From the NCBI GenBank assembly GCA_024233865.1, contig JACKPA010000001.1, positions 558,001 to 622,000 on the forward strand: a DNA stretch of 64,000 nucleotides, read 5' to 3'. Below are positions 26,118 through 35,884 of this stretch, in pieces. Position numbers and translations under genes: made by a program. This stretch comes from Leptospiraceae bacterium. GTDB lineage: Bacteria; Spirochaetota; Leptospiria; Leptospirales; Leptospiraceae. Numbering within the stretch: the stretch's first letter is position 1; the number at the start of each line of letters is the position of its first letter. The notes beneath the pieces were generated by a model. That model did not search any database and was not told where the DNA came from. It saw only the letters and a program-made list of their open reading frames with translations.

Positions 26118-28100
26118 TTAAAATGCCGCATTGAGTTGAAAAAAGAACATGTGAGCTTTGGATGCAACTCCGCTCTGCCCTAATATCACTGCGTTATTAA
26201 AATTGAGCGTATTTGTTGAGATGTTATAACTCGCTATAGCATTCTTTTGATTTTTCACCGACTTTCCGGCATTTAGTAATCCCCCACCAATCCAGAGCGA
26301 TACATAATCGTTGATATTGTACATCCATGTAAGATCAATTTCATTATAAATTTTTCTGTTTGAATTCGCCAATGTGAAAGTTGTTTGGCTATCGGTATGC
26401 TCTACTGTAGAATTGGAATTGGCAGCACCACTAATTGCATACCATGAATCTTGGGTTTTTACTTTATTATTAACAAAATAAGAAGCAAAGAATGTTCCGA
26501 ATTTATCGGTTTTATAAGAAACATTCGCTGTCTTACTGATTAAATTTTTATCTCCGATATTTTCTGACAATCCGGCAACATTGTTCCAATAAGGTATCCC
26601 ACCAAACCTCGGCATAAGAAGGGTTTGAAAGGTCGAACTGCTTCCGTTTCCACGATGACTGTCTCCGGATGCATATAAAACTTGAACCCCTAAACGCATT
26701 TTTTCCCAAAAAGTATATCCCGTTTGAAATACATGGAACCTGCCTGTATATTTTTGGTTTTGAGCTAAAAAATTATAGCTAGTTGTTGTGGAAATGCCTG
26801 CTGCTTGGTCAAACTGTTCATTTGCAATTGCGTTCAAGGTAGAATTTTTATTTACCCTTTCTCCGGTAGTTCCGGTTTGCCACGCATTTTCTATTGTCCA
26901 ATCCCACCCTTTCCAAGGGCTATCGGGTGATAGCTTATTTCCGGCAGTTCTATTAGTAAGCCTGAATCCGGTTGTTATCAAGTTATTTTGTTGCTTTGAC
27001 CATTGGTTTGCGTATAAATCCAAGTCAGAAGACGAAGGTATGGTTAAAGACGGATTTGTTAGCGTAGCACCACTGAAACTTTGTGTTTTTGCGGTTAAGA
27101 TTCCTAAGCTATATAAGTCCAAAGCCATCCAGTCTTTTACTTTTACGGTGTTGTAGGTTCCTGTCATGTATTGATTGGGATTTCCCTGATTCAGTACAGT
27201 GCTTTTGCCCGTAACAGGGTCAGTATAACTACTTGGTGCACTGGCAGATAAAACACCATTGGTACCGGATTGATTGGCAAGTAGTTTGTATCCTAAGAAG
27301 TGAATATTATAATTATCCTTGTCAAACATAAGTCTTGCACCATCATAAGATAAACCATTGATCGTCCAGTTAGCGCCACCGATCATTCTCTGATCTCCAT
27401 AGACGAGTATTTGACGACCAACCTGTAGTTTGGCACCCAGCGGCAAACTTTTAAGCATAAACCAGGCTTCTCGTATGGCAGTTTGACTTGGAATATTGGT
27501 TGTTTGTCCGGGAGTGGTTGTGTTCCCCACTGCGGCAAATGCGTTTGCCCGAAAGTCTCCGGAACTTGCTGGTGTAGAACCACCCCAAACCCTTGCGTCT
27601 TGAACGTTTATTTTCATAGAAAAATAAGGGCTTGGATCGATTATAAAAAACAATTGGGAAGTTTGTAGAATTCTGGATGTATTTCCCTTGCTCTGCTTGT
27701 CGAACCCGAGATTGAACCTCTCTTCGTTTCTAGCTCTGACATAAGCTCCCAAACGAATCCAATCATTTAGCCATGGTTTTTTGTTATTGTTAAAAGCTTT
27801 TGCTTGGTTAGGATCGAGGAACATGGAGCGATTATAATCCGGTTTCAATCCATCGGTTTTAAGTGGAGAAACGTAATGCTCTTCGTCCTTTTTTGAAGAG
27901 TTGTCTGCTTTGACTCCGTAGAGTGCTTTTAAATCATTCAATTCTTTTTGCTGCCTTTGTAAATTGGCTTCTATTTCAGAAATCTTTGCTCTGGATTTGT
28001 CTTTTGTCTTTTTGGATTGTCCGTCTCCATTTGTATTTTGTGCCAATACGGAAAACCCTGAAAATATAATAAATATAAGTATCAATTTGTACGAGTTCAT
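26118..28100 (-). CDS. Alginate-export-family outer-membrane porin
   Basis: This 660-residue protein has an N-terminal signal peptide (LILIFIIFSGFSVLAQ), a short coiled-coil stretch (ISEIEANLQRQQKELNDLKA) and then an AlgE/alginate-export-like beta-barrel. The barrel is marked by RLGAYVRARNEERFN, SMKINVQDARVWG, LKSLPLGAKLQVGRQILVYG and GANWTINGLSYDGARLMFD, and the chain ends in Phe, as outer-membrane barrels do. In other bacteria the family exports alginate or acts as a general channel; no alginate genes are seen here. It lies between two paralogous small secreted proteins and upstream, on the same strand, of the SulP operon. Confidence 0.75.
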   Translation of the reverse strand: MNSYKLILIFIIFSGFSVLAQNTNGDGQSKKTKDKSRAKISEIEANLQRQQKELNDLKALYGVKADNSSKKDEEHYVSPLKTDGLKPDYNRSMFLDPNQAKAFNNNKKPWLNDWIRLGAYVRARNEERFNLGFDKQSKGNTSRILQTSQLFFIIDPSPYFSMKINVQDARVWGGSTPASSGDFRANAFAAVGNTTTPGQTTNIPSQTAIREAWFMLKSLPLGAKLQVGRQILVYGDQRMIGGANWTINGLSYDGARLMFDKDNYNIHFLGYKLLANQSGTNGVLSASAPSSYTDPVTGKSTVLNQGNPNQYMTGTYNTVKVKDWMALDLYSLGILTAKTQSFSGATLTNPSLTIPSSSDLDLYANQWSKQQNNLITTGFRLTNRTAGNKLSPDSPWKGWDWTIENAWQTGTTGERVNKNSTLNAIANEQFDQAAGISTTTSYNFLAQNQKYTGRFHVFQTGYTFWEKMRLGVQVLYASGDSHRGNGSSSTFQTLLMPRFGGIPYWNNVAGLSENIGDKNLISKTANVSYKTDKFGTFFASYFVNNKVKTQDSWYAISGAANSNSTVEHTDSQTTFTLANSNRKIYNEIDLTWMYNINDYVSLWIGGGLLNAGKSVKNQKNAIASYNISTNTLNFNNAVILGQSGVASKAHMFFFQLNAAF

Positions 28101-28134
28101 AATAGTCCTCCAAGATTTTTATGTTCAAAAGTAA

Positions 28135-28176
28135 TTCAGGCTTCCAGCCTGAAGTCGTAGCAGGCAAGATGCCTGT
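28135..28176. terminator. Double hairpin after the second 100-residue gene
   Basis: The hairpin TTCAGGCTtccAGCCTGAA (28135-28153) is followed by GCAGGCAagaTGCCTG (about 28160-28175), 6 bp past the stop of the gene at 28182. The layout mirrors the double hairpin at 25658-25698 but the sequence differs. It is a likely terminator or processing site between this gene and the porin gene. Confidence 0.5.
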
Positions 28177-28181
28177 TTTAC

Positions 28182-28484
28182 TTAAACCAAATGAGGGGGA
28201 GGTAAATTCAGAAGTTCATTGAGTAGAAAGTAGGAAAATGAAACTCTGTTATTGCTTACATCAAACCAATTAACAACTATTTTGGATTGATAGACAGTAG
28301 TACCATAATCAACATTACCAGATACCAAAGGATATGGAAAAAAATTAACTTCTTCTTCCAACTCCAAGTCGGTATCAAACGCAGATATAATCGGTAATTC
28401 AAATAAACCATGCTTGCCCTGAGCATAAAAGAACGAGCAATAAGCAAGTGATATAAATAATATGTAGATAAGTAGCTTTTTCAC
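28182..28484 (-). CDS. Small secreted/lipoprotein-like protein, paralogue B
   Basis: This 100-residue protein starts with GTG at 28484. It is clearly homologous to the gene at 25706-26008 along its whole length: KKLLIYILF, AYCSFF, FELPIISAFDTDLELEE, YQSKIVVNWFDVSNNRVSFS and LLNLPPP. The hydrophobic N-terminus with Cys16 suggests export, perhaps as a lipoprotein with a relaxed spirochaetal lipobox. Function is unknown. The two copies flank the alginate-export-family porin and each is followed by two hairpins. Confidence 0.65.
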   Translation of the reverse strand: MKKLLIYILFISLAYCSFFYAQGKHGLFELPIISAFDTDLELEEEVNFFPYPLVSGNVDYGTTVYQSKIVVNWFDVSNNRVSFSYFLLNELLNLPPPHLV

Positions 28485-28697
28485 GGTTATATTTTATAAG
28501 CTCAAAAGTTTTTAAACTTACCTAAGTTATATAGCCTACTTTTTTTGGCAATTGCAAATTTCGTTTTTTAATTGTTATTGAGAAGGAATATAGGCTTTAT
28601 CCAACCCCGTACATGGTACAAAATCGTCTTTCATAAAAGATTAAAACAAGCATTTTCTATAAAACTGCTGATTGTAAACAAAAAAGAAAAAGAGAGT

Positions 28698-29546
28698 TTA
28701 ATCGGAATATGTTCCCCATATTTTAATACTATCGGGAAGTATTTCCTTTTTCCTATTGGAAAATTTATCTTTGTATTCCCCTAAATTTTTTATAAATTTC
28801 TCACTGAAACCAGCTTTATATCTGGAATCCGGTACAAAAAAGAAACCTTTTGCTCTTCTGGGTGTAAAAGGAAATTCCAGCAAAGTTTGGTAGTAATCCC
28901 AGTCAGAAACACCATTCGGAATTTTTTTATGGATGATTTTCAAACCTCGCCTGACGTGCTTTATTTCGTCGTGGTAAATCGTGTTCATGATTTTGGAACT
29001 GTCTAAGTCATCATAGAGATCAAACACGTTTTTGTAAACCAGAGAATAATCCAAATTAGCACCTTCCAAAGATAAAGCCATAATGGCGGCAAACCTTTCT
29101 GGTGTTTGCATCAGTTTCAGAAACTTCCAAAATAGGGAGTTTAAAGGTCGATCACCAAATTCAACCCCAAGTAATCGAATCCTTTCTCTGTACATTTTGA
29201 AGTGCTTTTGTTCGTCTGTTAGAGTTTTTAAAAAATCAGCCCGAATTTCAGAACTAATGTTTTGAAACATCAAAATAGCCATAGCAAAAAGTTCGGTAGC
29301 CATCAATTCATGGTTTGCAAAATGGTGCATGGCAAGAGCTCTGTTTTGTGCTTGGTTCATCTGCTCGATCCTGGGAATTTTTACTTTTTTTTCAGAGAAT
29401 TGTATCTTTTTTTCTCTGTTAGGTTGTTCCGGAATTCGTATGGATTCATCCAATACATCTACCAAGTCTTTGGGAGGTGATAATAACTTATCCTCTAAAT
29501 CGGAAGAAAGAACAATATGCAAGCAATATTCGTTTATAGTTTTCAT
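28698..29546 (-). CDS. DUF455 ferritin-like protein
   Basis: This 282-residue protein has a ferritin-like four-helix bundle with probable di-metal ligands in HHFANHELMATELFAMAIL, DEQKHFKMYRERI, SLEGANLDYSLVY and YHDEIKHVRRGL, the Glu and ExxH pattern of the DUF455 family. Relatives include MiaE-like hydroxylases, but the substrate of DUF455 proteins is not established. It is monocistronic and divergent from the penicillin-binding protein gene; part of a family A repeat sits just upstream. Confidence 0.8.
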   Translation of the reverse strand: MKTINEYCLHIVLSSDLEDKLLSPPKDLVDVLDESIRIPEQPNREKKIQFSEKKVKIPRIEQMNQAQNRALAMHHFANHELMATELFAMAILMFQNISSEIRADFLKTLTDEQKHFKMYRERIRLLGVEFGDRPLNSLFWKFLKLMQTPERFAAIMALSLEGANLDYSLVYKNVFDLYDDLDSSKIMNTIYHDEIKHVRRGLKIIHKKIPNGVSDWDYYQTLLEFPFTPRRAKGFFFVPDSRYKAGFSEKFIKNLGEYKDKFSNRKKEILPDSIKIWGTYSD

Positions 29547-29549
29547 TTT

Positions 29550-29613
29550 AGTAGGGGTGAACCTCTATGCTCACACTTATTATTTTTATAATATCTTTCA
29601 CTACGTTAATTTA
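29550..29613. repeat. Partial family A repeat
   Basis: The sequence GTAGGGGTGAACCTCTATGC and the following TTATTATTTTTATAATAT match the right half of the copy at 8458-8617. The end reads actacgttaattta, a damaged terminal repeat, and the left end is missing. It sits directly upstream of the DUF455 start codon. Confidence 0.55.
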
Positions 29614-29708
29614 AAAAAAGAAACCAGGTCAAGAATTTTAAATTGTCAAAATTAATAAGTATTTTAGCAATAGAATATTTTTAGCAAACAATAAAAGCTA
29701 CCATATAG

Positions 29709-32228
29709 ATGCAAAACAAACGAAAATCAATTTTCAAAAAAATAATTACCATTGCCTTTATTATATTTTTTTTAGGCATTGGCACTACCTATTGTGCTTG
29801 GTTTAAAGAACGGAGCAAGGTAATTGCCAGCTTAGAAAAATACAATGTGGAAGTTGCCGGTTCCGGTGAAGTTGTAAGAATTCGACCCATTCGAATATTT
29901 GATATAAACCAGAAGTTAATTGGTGAATTTAGCAGGAGTAATTACAAGCCGATCCGGAAAGATAACCTTCATAAACATGGCAATATTGTTTGGGCTTTGC
30001 TTTCTGCTGAAGATAGGGAATTTTTTAATCATTCCGGCATCAATTATATAGCCATTTTGCGTGCTGTTTTTATAAATCTATTGGAATTTAGAGTTGCCCA
30101 GGGTGGAAGCACAATTACTCAGCAACTTGCCAAACTCACATTGAGCCTCGGAGAAAGAAACATCTTTAACAAAGCCATTGAAGCGTATTGCACGTACTAC
30201 ATCGAAAGAAACTACGATAAAAAAACGATTTTGTCCATGTATATGAATCAAATTTTTATGGGAGAGGGAAACACCGGTTTGGAGGAAGCAGCTCGGTATT
30301 ATTTTAATAAACCAGCCATGAATCTGGGTCCGGAAGAAGCCGCTATGTTGGTAGGAATTATTCCAGCTCCTTCCATTTATAATCCGGTTCGAAATCTCTC
30401 CATGGCTTTAGAAAGACAGAGGAGAATTTTGTATGATATGTCCAAAAATCAAGATTTGCATTTCAATCCGGAAAAAATAGATAAAAATTTTGCGAATACG
30501 ATAGAAGAAAGGATTCGAAAATTCAAAAACAAATATAGAGTAAAATCTGTTGTAAACCCTAAAAAAAAGGACTTAGCAAAGGGGCTTAGTAGTGATGTTG
30601 GTAAATACGGGTATGATCGCCAATTTCGAGTAAACCTTGCTCCGGATTTTAACGAAAGTATCAGAAGCTATATTTTTGAAAGATTTACAGTCGAAGAACT
30701 TGAAAAAAAAGAATTAAATATATACACAACTCTAAACATAGACAAACAAAAAATTGCAGAAACTGCTTTGCGAGAAGGAATTGATGAAGTAAAAAGAGAA
30801 CTGCAAAAAAATGAAAAAAAAAGTTCCAAAAAGAAAAAAGAACAACCGTCTTTTGAAAAAGAAATTATGGATAACATGAATGGAAGTGTGGTTTCACTAA
30901 ATCCCTACAATGGTTACGTGGAAGTTTTGATCGGCTCTTATAAATTATCTTCCATCTATCGCCTGAACCGAGCCGAAGAAGCTCAAAGGCAGCCAGGTTC
31001 CGCCATCAAAGGTTTTGTTTATGCCTTAGCCTTAGAAAAAAGAATAATAAACCCGTCTTCTATAGTAGTGGATGAAAAGATCAATTTCAATGGGTATTCA
31101 CCTCGAAATTGGTACAAAGGTTACAAAGGGGACATAACTATCAGGTATGCTCTCGCTCAATCCGTAAATACTATTTCTGTGAAGCTCTTAAAGGAAATCG
31201 GTGTTGATTACTTTTTAAATAAGCTATCGATGACTTTGTCTATTCCTTATTCCGAGTTAAAAAATAGAATGGGTAAAAATCTCTCATTGGCTCTCGGATC
31301 AGGTGAGTTGACTCCGATGGAAATGGCTATTGTTTATTCTACAATTGCCAATGGTGGACGCAGAATCGTACCAAGAAGGATACTACGAATTACTGATGAC
31401 CATGCACAAGATTTACTTGTAGATGAATTAAGTGTTATCGAAAGCGGAGAGCGAATTCTTGATCCCGTTGCTTGTGCAATGACAATCAATTTAATGGAAT
31501 CCGTTACCGCTGAAGGTGGAACAATGCCCGTAAAATTTAGTCCGAATGAATATTTTCCGGTAGCTGGAAAAACAGGGACAGTTCAAACTCCTCCGAATAT
31601 TATGAAAAAATGGAGGCAAAAGTTCGGAATTCGTGATGCTTGGTTTGTTGGAATATTACCAGCAAACGTAACAACTGTCTGGGTTGGAAATGACCAAGGT
31701 GCTCCCTTTCCCGGTTCCGGTTCCAAAACAAGTGGAAGAATATGGTTGAAATACGCTTATTCTATTAAGAGAGGTGACGGAGGTGAAGACTATAAATTGA
31801 TCCGCCCTTTTGATGGTGATTACGTAAGGCTGGATATTTGCGGAGACAATGGTTATTTATTATCTGATTTTCCGGATTGTACACATCCGTTATTCGGACA
31901 GTACTATTTTAGGGGTGATGAGCCATTTTCTTATTTCCAGCCAAATTATCCTAATAATACAGTTCCGCCCGACCAACAACAGACTCCTCCTATAACTCAA
32001 CCCAATACCATTGACAATAGTTCTCAAGGAGATTCGGAAGGTATCATTTTTGAAGAAGACAAGAACGAGGTAGAACCAGAAAAAGAGGAAAAGCCAGAGG
32101 AAATCACTTATCCGGAAGAAACAGAAAAGGAAAAAATTCCGATAGAAGACCATAAAGAGCCCCCGGATTCGATTCATAAAGATACCAAACCACCTGAAGA
32201 GACAGAGGTTAATCCGAATATATTTTAA
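29709..32228 (+). CDS. Class A penicillin-binding protein (PBP1A family)
   Basis: This 839-residue bifunctional peptidoglycan synthase has an N-terminal membrane anchor (about 11-28). The GT51 glycosyltransferase domain shows SAEDREFFNHSG and QGGSTITQQLAKLTL. The transpeptidase domain has the nucleophile box GSAIK (SxxK), the SVN triad residue box and KTGT. It polymerises and cross-links glycan strands on the periplasmic side. The last 80 residues are a Pro/Glu-rich, low-complexity tail (EEDKNEVEPEKEEKPEEITY), probably disordered, not part of the usual enzyme. The gene stands alone. Confidence 0.92.
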   Translation: MQNKRKSIFKKIITIAFIIFFLGIGTTYCAWFKERSKVIASLEKYNVEVAGSGEVVRIRPIRIFDINQKLIGEFSRSNYKPIRKDNLHKHGNIVWALLSAEDREFFNHSGINYIAILRAVFINLLEFRVAQGGSTITQQLAKLTLSLGERNIFNKAIEAYCTYYIERNYDKKTILSMYMNQIFMGEGNTGLEEAARYYFNKPAMNLGPEEAAMLVGIIPAPSIYNPVRNLSMALERQRRILYDMSKNQDLHFNPEKIDKNFANTIEERIRKFKNKYRVKSVVNPKKKDLAKGLSSDVGKYGYDRQFRVNLAPDFNESIRSYIFERFTVEELEKKELNIYTTLNIDKQKIAETALREGIDEVKRELQKNEKKSSKKKKEQPSFEKEIMDNMNGSVVSLNPYNGYVEVLIGSYKLSSIYRLNRAEEAQRQPGSAIKGFVYALALEKRIINPSSIVVDEKINFNGYSPRNWYKGYKGDITIRYALAQSVNTISVKLLKEIGVDYFLNKLSMTLSIPYSELKNRMGKNLSLALGSGELTPMEMAIVYSTIANGGRRIVPRRILRITDDHAQDLLVDELSVIESGERILDPVACAMTINLMESVTAEGGTMPVKFSPNEYFPVAGKTGTVQTPPNIMKKWRQKFGIRDAWFVGILPANVTTVWVGNDQGAPFPGSGSKTSGRIWLKYAYSIKRGDGGEDYKLIRPFDGDYVRLDICGDNGYLLSDFPDCTHPLFGQYYFRGDEPFSYFQPNYPNNTVPPDQQQTPPITQPNTIDNSSQGDSEGIIFEEDKNEVEPEKEEKPEEITYPEETEKEKIPIEDHKEPPDSIHKDTKPPEETEVNPNIF

Positions 32229-32293
32229 AAATACAATTAAAAAATAATTTTCTATTTTTAATGTTTTAGTATTATGTAACTTACTAGTTATTT

Positions 32294-33910
32294 ATGCAAA
32301 AATTTATCAGTAAAATTTCCTTTTCTTCTTCTTTAAGGGTTCAAATCGGTGTAATTTATACACTGCTTACTCTGATCAATATAGTATTTTTTTCCGTAAT
32401 GATCTTTGAGAACCAAACAGATTTATTAACAACTAATATTAAAATCAATTCTAAAAATATAGTCAGAACAATTGCAAATGATTTGCAAAATAATACTATT
32501 TCTCAAAAAAAAGATGAAAATTTGGAAAATTTAAAAACTTCCATGGTTTCCAATGGAGTGGACAACTTTATTATTTTTGATAAAGATGGAAACGTATGGC
32601 ATGAATGGCGTAAAGACGATGAATCCAAACCGATCAAAAAAAAGATAGAAATTGACAAAGGTTTACAAGATCAAATCAAAGAAATTTCCCCCAAAGAAGA
32701 TTCTGTTTTTACAGCTCCCTATAAATCAGAGCTAAATGATCAAAATTTTACGATTAATTTTCTCATGAAACTCAAAACAGAAGAAGAAGCAGGAGATGCT
32801 TACTTAAAAACCGTTTTTAGTATACAGGATTTTCAATCTCGCCTGAACAATCTTTATTACCAAATATTTTTAGCTGTGGTTTGGGGGATTATTTTTCATA
32901 CCCTTTTTGGAATTTACGTATATAGACTTATTTTTGTGAGGGTTGGAGCTCTTAAGATTGCAAGTGATAAAATGGCTACCGGTGATTTGAAGTCAAGAGC
33001 CGAATGGAAATTCAATAAGATGGATGAGCTGGATAATTTGGGAATAGCCTTTAATACAATGGCTGGTAACATAGAAGATAAAATAGAAACAATCCTCGCT
33101 CAAAAATCCGAAATTGAAAAACAAAAAGGTGAGATTGAAGCAAAAGATGCGGAAATTCAACATGAATTGGATATTGGGCAGGAGGTACAAGAACTATTTT
33201 TGCCTCCTAAAAAACGGTTAAAACAGTTTAATGTAGCTACGTATTACCAACCAATGAGGAAGGTTAGCGGGGATATATACCATTTTTACAAATTTCCGTC
33301 AGGTTCTAACATTGGAAAAAAGAAGCTAAAAAATTCTTTTTCGGGCTTGTTTTTTGCTGATGCATCCGGACATGGACCTTCCGCTGCAATTATAACCGTT
33401 AGCATGGTGCTTAGCTTGGATTCTATTTTGCAGAAAACAATCAACCCTGGTGTTATCTTGCAAAAGCTTAGCGAAATTGTAGGTAAGGCTTTTCAGGCAA
33501 GTTTTTTTGCTACCGGTGTATTTTTCCTTATAAGCGAAAACAATACCATATTTTGTAGTAATGCCGGTCATAATCCACCTATTCATTATAGACCATCTAC
33601 CGGAGAGATGTTTTTTATCAAGAGTTCCGGTCCTCCTATCGGAATGAGAGAGGATTTTGTGTATAAGGTCGAAAGGTTTAAAGCACAACCGGGAGATAAA
33701 ATTTTTATTTATTCGGATGGTCTTACGGAATCTCCTAATACACCGGCGGAAGATTCGGAGCAATTTGGAGAAGAAAGGGTTATTCGAATATTAAAAGAGA
33801 ATATTGAAATGGATAATAAAGATGTTTTAAAACTCCTTGCTAAAGAACTAGATGAGTTTAAATATAGATATCTGGACGACGTTTCTATGATCCTTTTGGA
33901 GATTCCATGA
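32294..33910 (+). CDS. HAMP-domain SpoIIE-type serine phosphatase
   Basis: This 538-residue membrane protein has TM1 at about 15-38, a periplasmic sensor region, TM2 at about 193-215, a HAMP linker (KMATGDLKSRAEWKFNKMDE), a coiled coil (IETILAQKSEIEKQKGEIEA) and a PP2C/SpoIIE domain from about 300. Metal-binding acids are seen in KVSGDIYHFY, FADASGHGPSAA, IYSDGLTES and LDDVSMILL. Such enzymes dephosphorylate STAS-domain antagonists in partner-switching cascades. A STAS gene and a GHKL ATPase gene lie 1.6-2.6 kb further on, on the other strand. The next gene begins one base after this stop codon. Confidence 0.88.
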   Translation: MQKFISKISFSSSLRVQIGVIYTLLTLINIVFFSVMIFENQTDLLTTNIKINSKNIVRTIANDLQNNTISQKKDENLENLKTSMVSNGVDNFIIFDKDGNVWHEWRKDDESKPIKKKIEIDKGLQDQIKEISPKEDSVFTAPYKSELNDQNFTINFLMKLKTEEEAGDAYLKTVFSIQDFQSRLNNLYYQIFLAVVWGIIFHTLFGIYVYRLIFVRVGALKIASDKMATGDLKSRAEWKFNKMDELDNLGIAFNTMAGNIEDKIETILAQKSEIEKQKGEIEAKDAEIQHELDIGQEVQELFLPPKKRLKQFNVATYYQPMRKVSGDIYHFYKFPSGSNIGKKKLKNSFSGLFFADASGHGPSAAIITVSMVLSLDSILQKTINPGVILQKLSEIVGKAFQASFFATGVFFLISENNTIFCSNAGHNPPIHYRPSTGEMFFIKSSGPPIGMREDFVYKVERFKAQPGDKIFIYSDGLTESPNTPAEDSEQFGEERVIRILKENIEMDNKDVLKLLAKELDEFKYRYLDDVSMILLEIP

Positions 33911-35515
33911 ATGCGAAAAATTGTTTTACCTTTGATTTTTTTACTGATTATCTTATTGTTTATTTTTATATCTAATTCGATAATTACGGTTAAATTACAA
34001 GAGCTTAGGTTCCAAATTTCAAAAGAGCAACTGTTAAACTATGAACTTTCCTCCAATTTATTAAGAGAAAAATTCAGACAAATGCTCCTTAGCCGGGATG
34101 ATTATACCAATGAAATAAAACTGAATATTACCGAATCGGAAATATTAAATTCAAGACTTACGGAAGCAAGAATTCAATCTTCGAATAATGATTTTGTATT
34201 TTTTATCAAAGAAAAATCTGGAATGTTGATCATCAATATTGTCCGGTTTTTAAATCTAAAATCTGCCTTAAAACTATCGGATGATCAAAAAGACCTTTTG
34301 AAGTTACAATTTTCCTTTTATTTGGAAAGGACAAGAAAATTTCCTTTGGCATCCAAAAAATATCTGGAGCTAGAAGAGAAATTCCCAAAAGAAAGTAGCG
34401 ATTATGCTTTTACGCTACTGCACAATGGTTTTTGCCTTGCCTTAGCCGGACAAACAGAAGAAGCTCTTGTTAAACTTCACCAAACGGAAGTACTGTTTCC
34501 CAATACCCATTTCGGTGAGAATGCCAAGATACTCATTGCTTTACTGTTGGAAGGGAAAAAGCGAAGTGATAAAATTGATGAAACCAATGACAATGACAGA
34601 GCTAAAGCCACTGCTTTGTATCGGGTTGGTCAATATAAAAAAGCTTTGGAACTATTTGATAAAGTCCCTGATAGAATCAAAAGAGAAGACTTTATGAGAG
34701 CTCGTAGTATGGAGGAGATAGGAAAAACGGCTTCTGCGGTTCAAGAATACATAAAATTAGTAAGACAAAAGGAAGATAAAGACACCGCCATCCAGGCAAA
34801 TAGACGTTTACTTATGATTGGAAGTATTTATGAGAAAAATAAAGAATTAACCGATTATTCTAAAGAAAATGCTCAAAAAATGGGTGACTTGGAGATCGTA
34901 AAACAAGTGGAAGAAGGCTCGAAACTTATAAAAAAAGCAGTGATCATTGAAAAACTGGAACAACTCGAGCAAAACACAAATACGGAAGAGGGAAGGGAAC
35001 TCGCTGAATTAAAAAAAGAATTGGAAAGTATCCAAACATCAACAAAAAAAGAAATGAAAGAGAGCGTCAGGGAAGTTGCTGAAGTAAGAAAAGAAGAAGA
35101 AAAAGAACCTTCACCTCCACCGGAAGAAGAACCAGTGGAAGAAGAAATTGGTCCCGAAATGAAGCAAAATTTTCAAAAAGAGTTTGAAGTAACTCAGGAT
35201 GAAGTAAAAGGACAGCTAAAAATAAAACTTGTAGACGGAAGAAACCTCTTAGGAAGAAGCCTTGAATTTAGAGCAGAAAAAGCGATTATAAAAACGGCTT
35301 TTTATGAAACCATTCTTCCGGAAAATATGATTGATACTATAATCGTTGAGTCTGGTAGTTTCTTTAGCAATAGTAGATTTAAGCTGGAAACAAATGACGG
35401 ACAAGTTTTTCCAGCTACAAAAGCTACCAAAAAGGGAAATGAAATTACAATTAAAAGCCAAGATGGCGAAATTGAAGTGCCTATCAGAAGAGTAAGGAGA
35501 TTAACACTTCAATAA
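33911..35515 (+). CDS. Membrane-anchored TPR-like protein, function unknown
   Basis: This 534-residue protein has an N-terminal hydrophobic anchor (VLPLIFLLIILLFIFISNSI). The middle holds tetratricopeptide-like helical pairs, for example GFCLALAGQTEEALVKLHQT and ALYRVGQYKKALELFDKVP, at about 150-320. A charged coiled-coil and Glu/Pro-rich stretch at about 330-420 follows, and then a short beta-rich C-terminal domain (about 430-534). It directly follows the SpoIIE phosphatase gene (TGA then ATG), so it probably works with it, perhaps as a scaffold. I do not recognise a named family. Confidence 0.6.
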   Translation: MRKIVLPLIFLLIILLFIFISNSIITVKLQELRFQISKEQLLNYELSSNLLREKFRQMLLSRDDYTNEIKLNITESEILNSRLTEARIQSSNNDFVFFIKEKSGMLIINIVRFLNLKSALKLSDDQKDLLKLQFSFYLERTRKFPLASKKYLELEEKFPKESSDYAFTLLHNGFCLALAGQTEEALVKLHQTEVLFPNTHFGENAKILIALLLEGKKRSDKIDETNDNDRAKATALYRVGQYKKALELFDKVPDRIKREDFMRARSMEEIGKTASAVQEYIKLVRQKEDKDTAIQANRRLLMIGSIYEKNKELTDYSKENAQKMGDLEIVKQVEEGSKLIKKAVIIEKLEQLEQNTNTEEGRELAELKKELESIQTSTKKEMKESVREVAEVRKEEEKEPSPPPEEEPVEEEIGPEMKQNFQKEFEVTQDEVKGQLKIKLVDGRNLLGRSLEFRAEKAIIKTAFYETILPENMIDTIIVESGSFFSNSRFKLETNDGQVFPATKATKKGNEITIKSQDGEIEVPIRRVRRLTLQ

Positions 35516-35520
35516 TATTT

Positions 35521-35847
35521 TTACTTCAGTTCACTTTCACTATTACAAATGGTAAAAAAGCTATCCAAGGATGATAACTTTAATACTGCCATTATATCAG
35601 AAGTACAGCTTAATAAAGCAAATTTACTTTCATTTGATTTCATCTTTTTTTGCAAATTGGCAAGAAGAGCAATTCCAGAAGAATCCATGTGGGTTACTTT
35701 GGACATATCCAAAACCAAGGAATCAAGTTCTTCCTCTTCGATCAAGGCAGTTATTTGCTTTTTCATCTTAGAAGCTGTATAAATATCCAAACTTCCTTGT
35801 AATTCTATAATTGTGTGAGAATCCTTTATTCTCGTTTTAAAATCCAT
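35521..35847 (-). CDS. STAS-domain anti-sigma-factor antagonist
   Basis: This 108-residue protein is a single STAS domain: HTIIELQGSLDIYTASKMKK, LDMSKVTHMDSSGIALLANL and FALLSCTSDIMAVLKLS. The serine in DSSGI is the expected phosphorylation site, controlled by a GHKL kinase and a PP2C phosphatase. It converges on the SpoIIE operon with a 5-bp gap and lies 37 bp downstream of the GHKL gene at 35885 on the same strand, giving all three partner-switching parts within 4 kb. Confidence 0.88.
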   Translation of the reverse strand: MDFKTRIKDSHTIIELQGSLDIYTASKMKKQITALIEEEELDSLVLDMSKVTHMDSSGIALLANLQKKMKSNESKFALLSCTSDIMAVLKLSSLDSFFTICNSESELK

Positions 35848-35884
35848 ATTATCTCCTTAATATTTGCTTTATTTGGAATAATTT

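Noticed and set aside
26118..28100. Phosphate-selective (OprP/OprO) porin
   Set aside because: The GRQILVYGD and GANWTINGLSYDGARL blocks match the alginate-export family better; solute specificity cannot be read from sequence.
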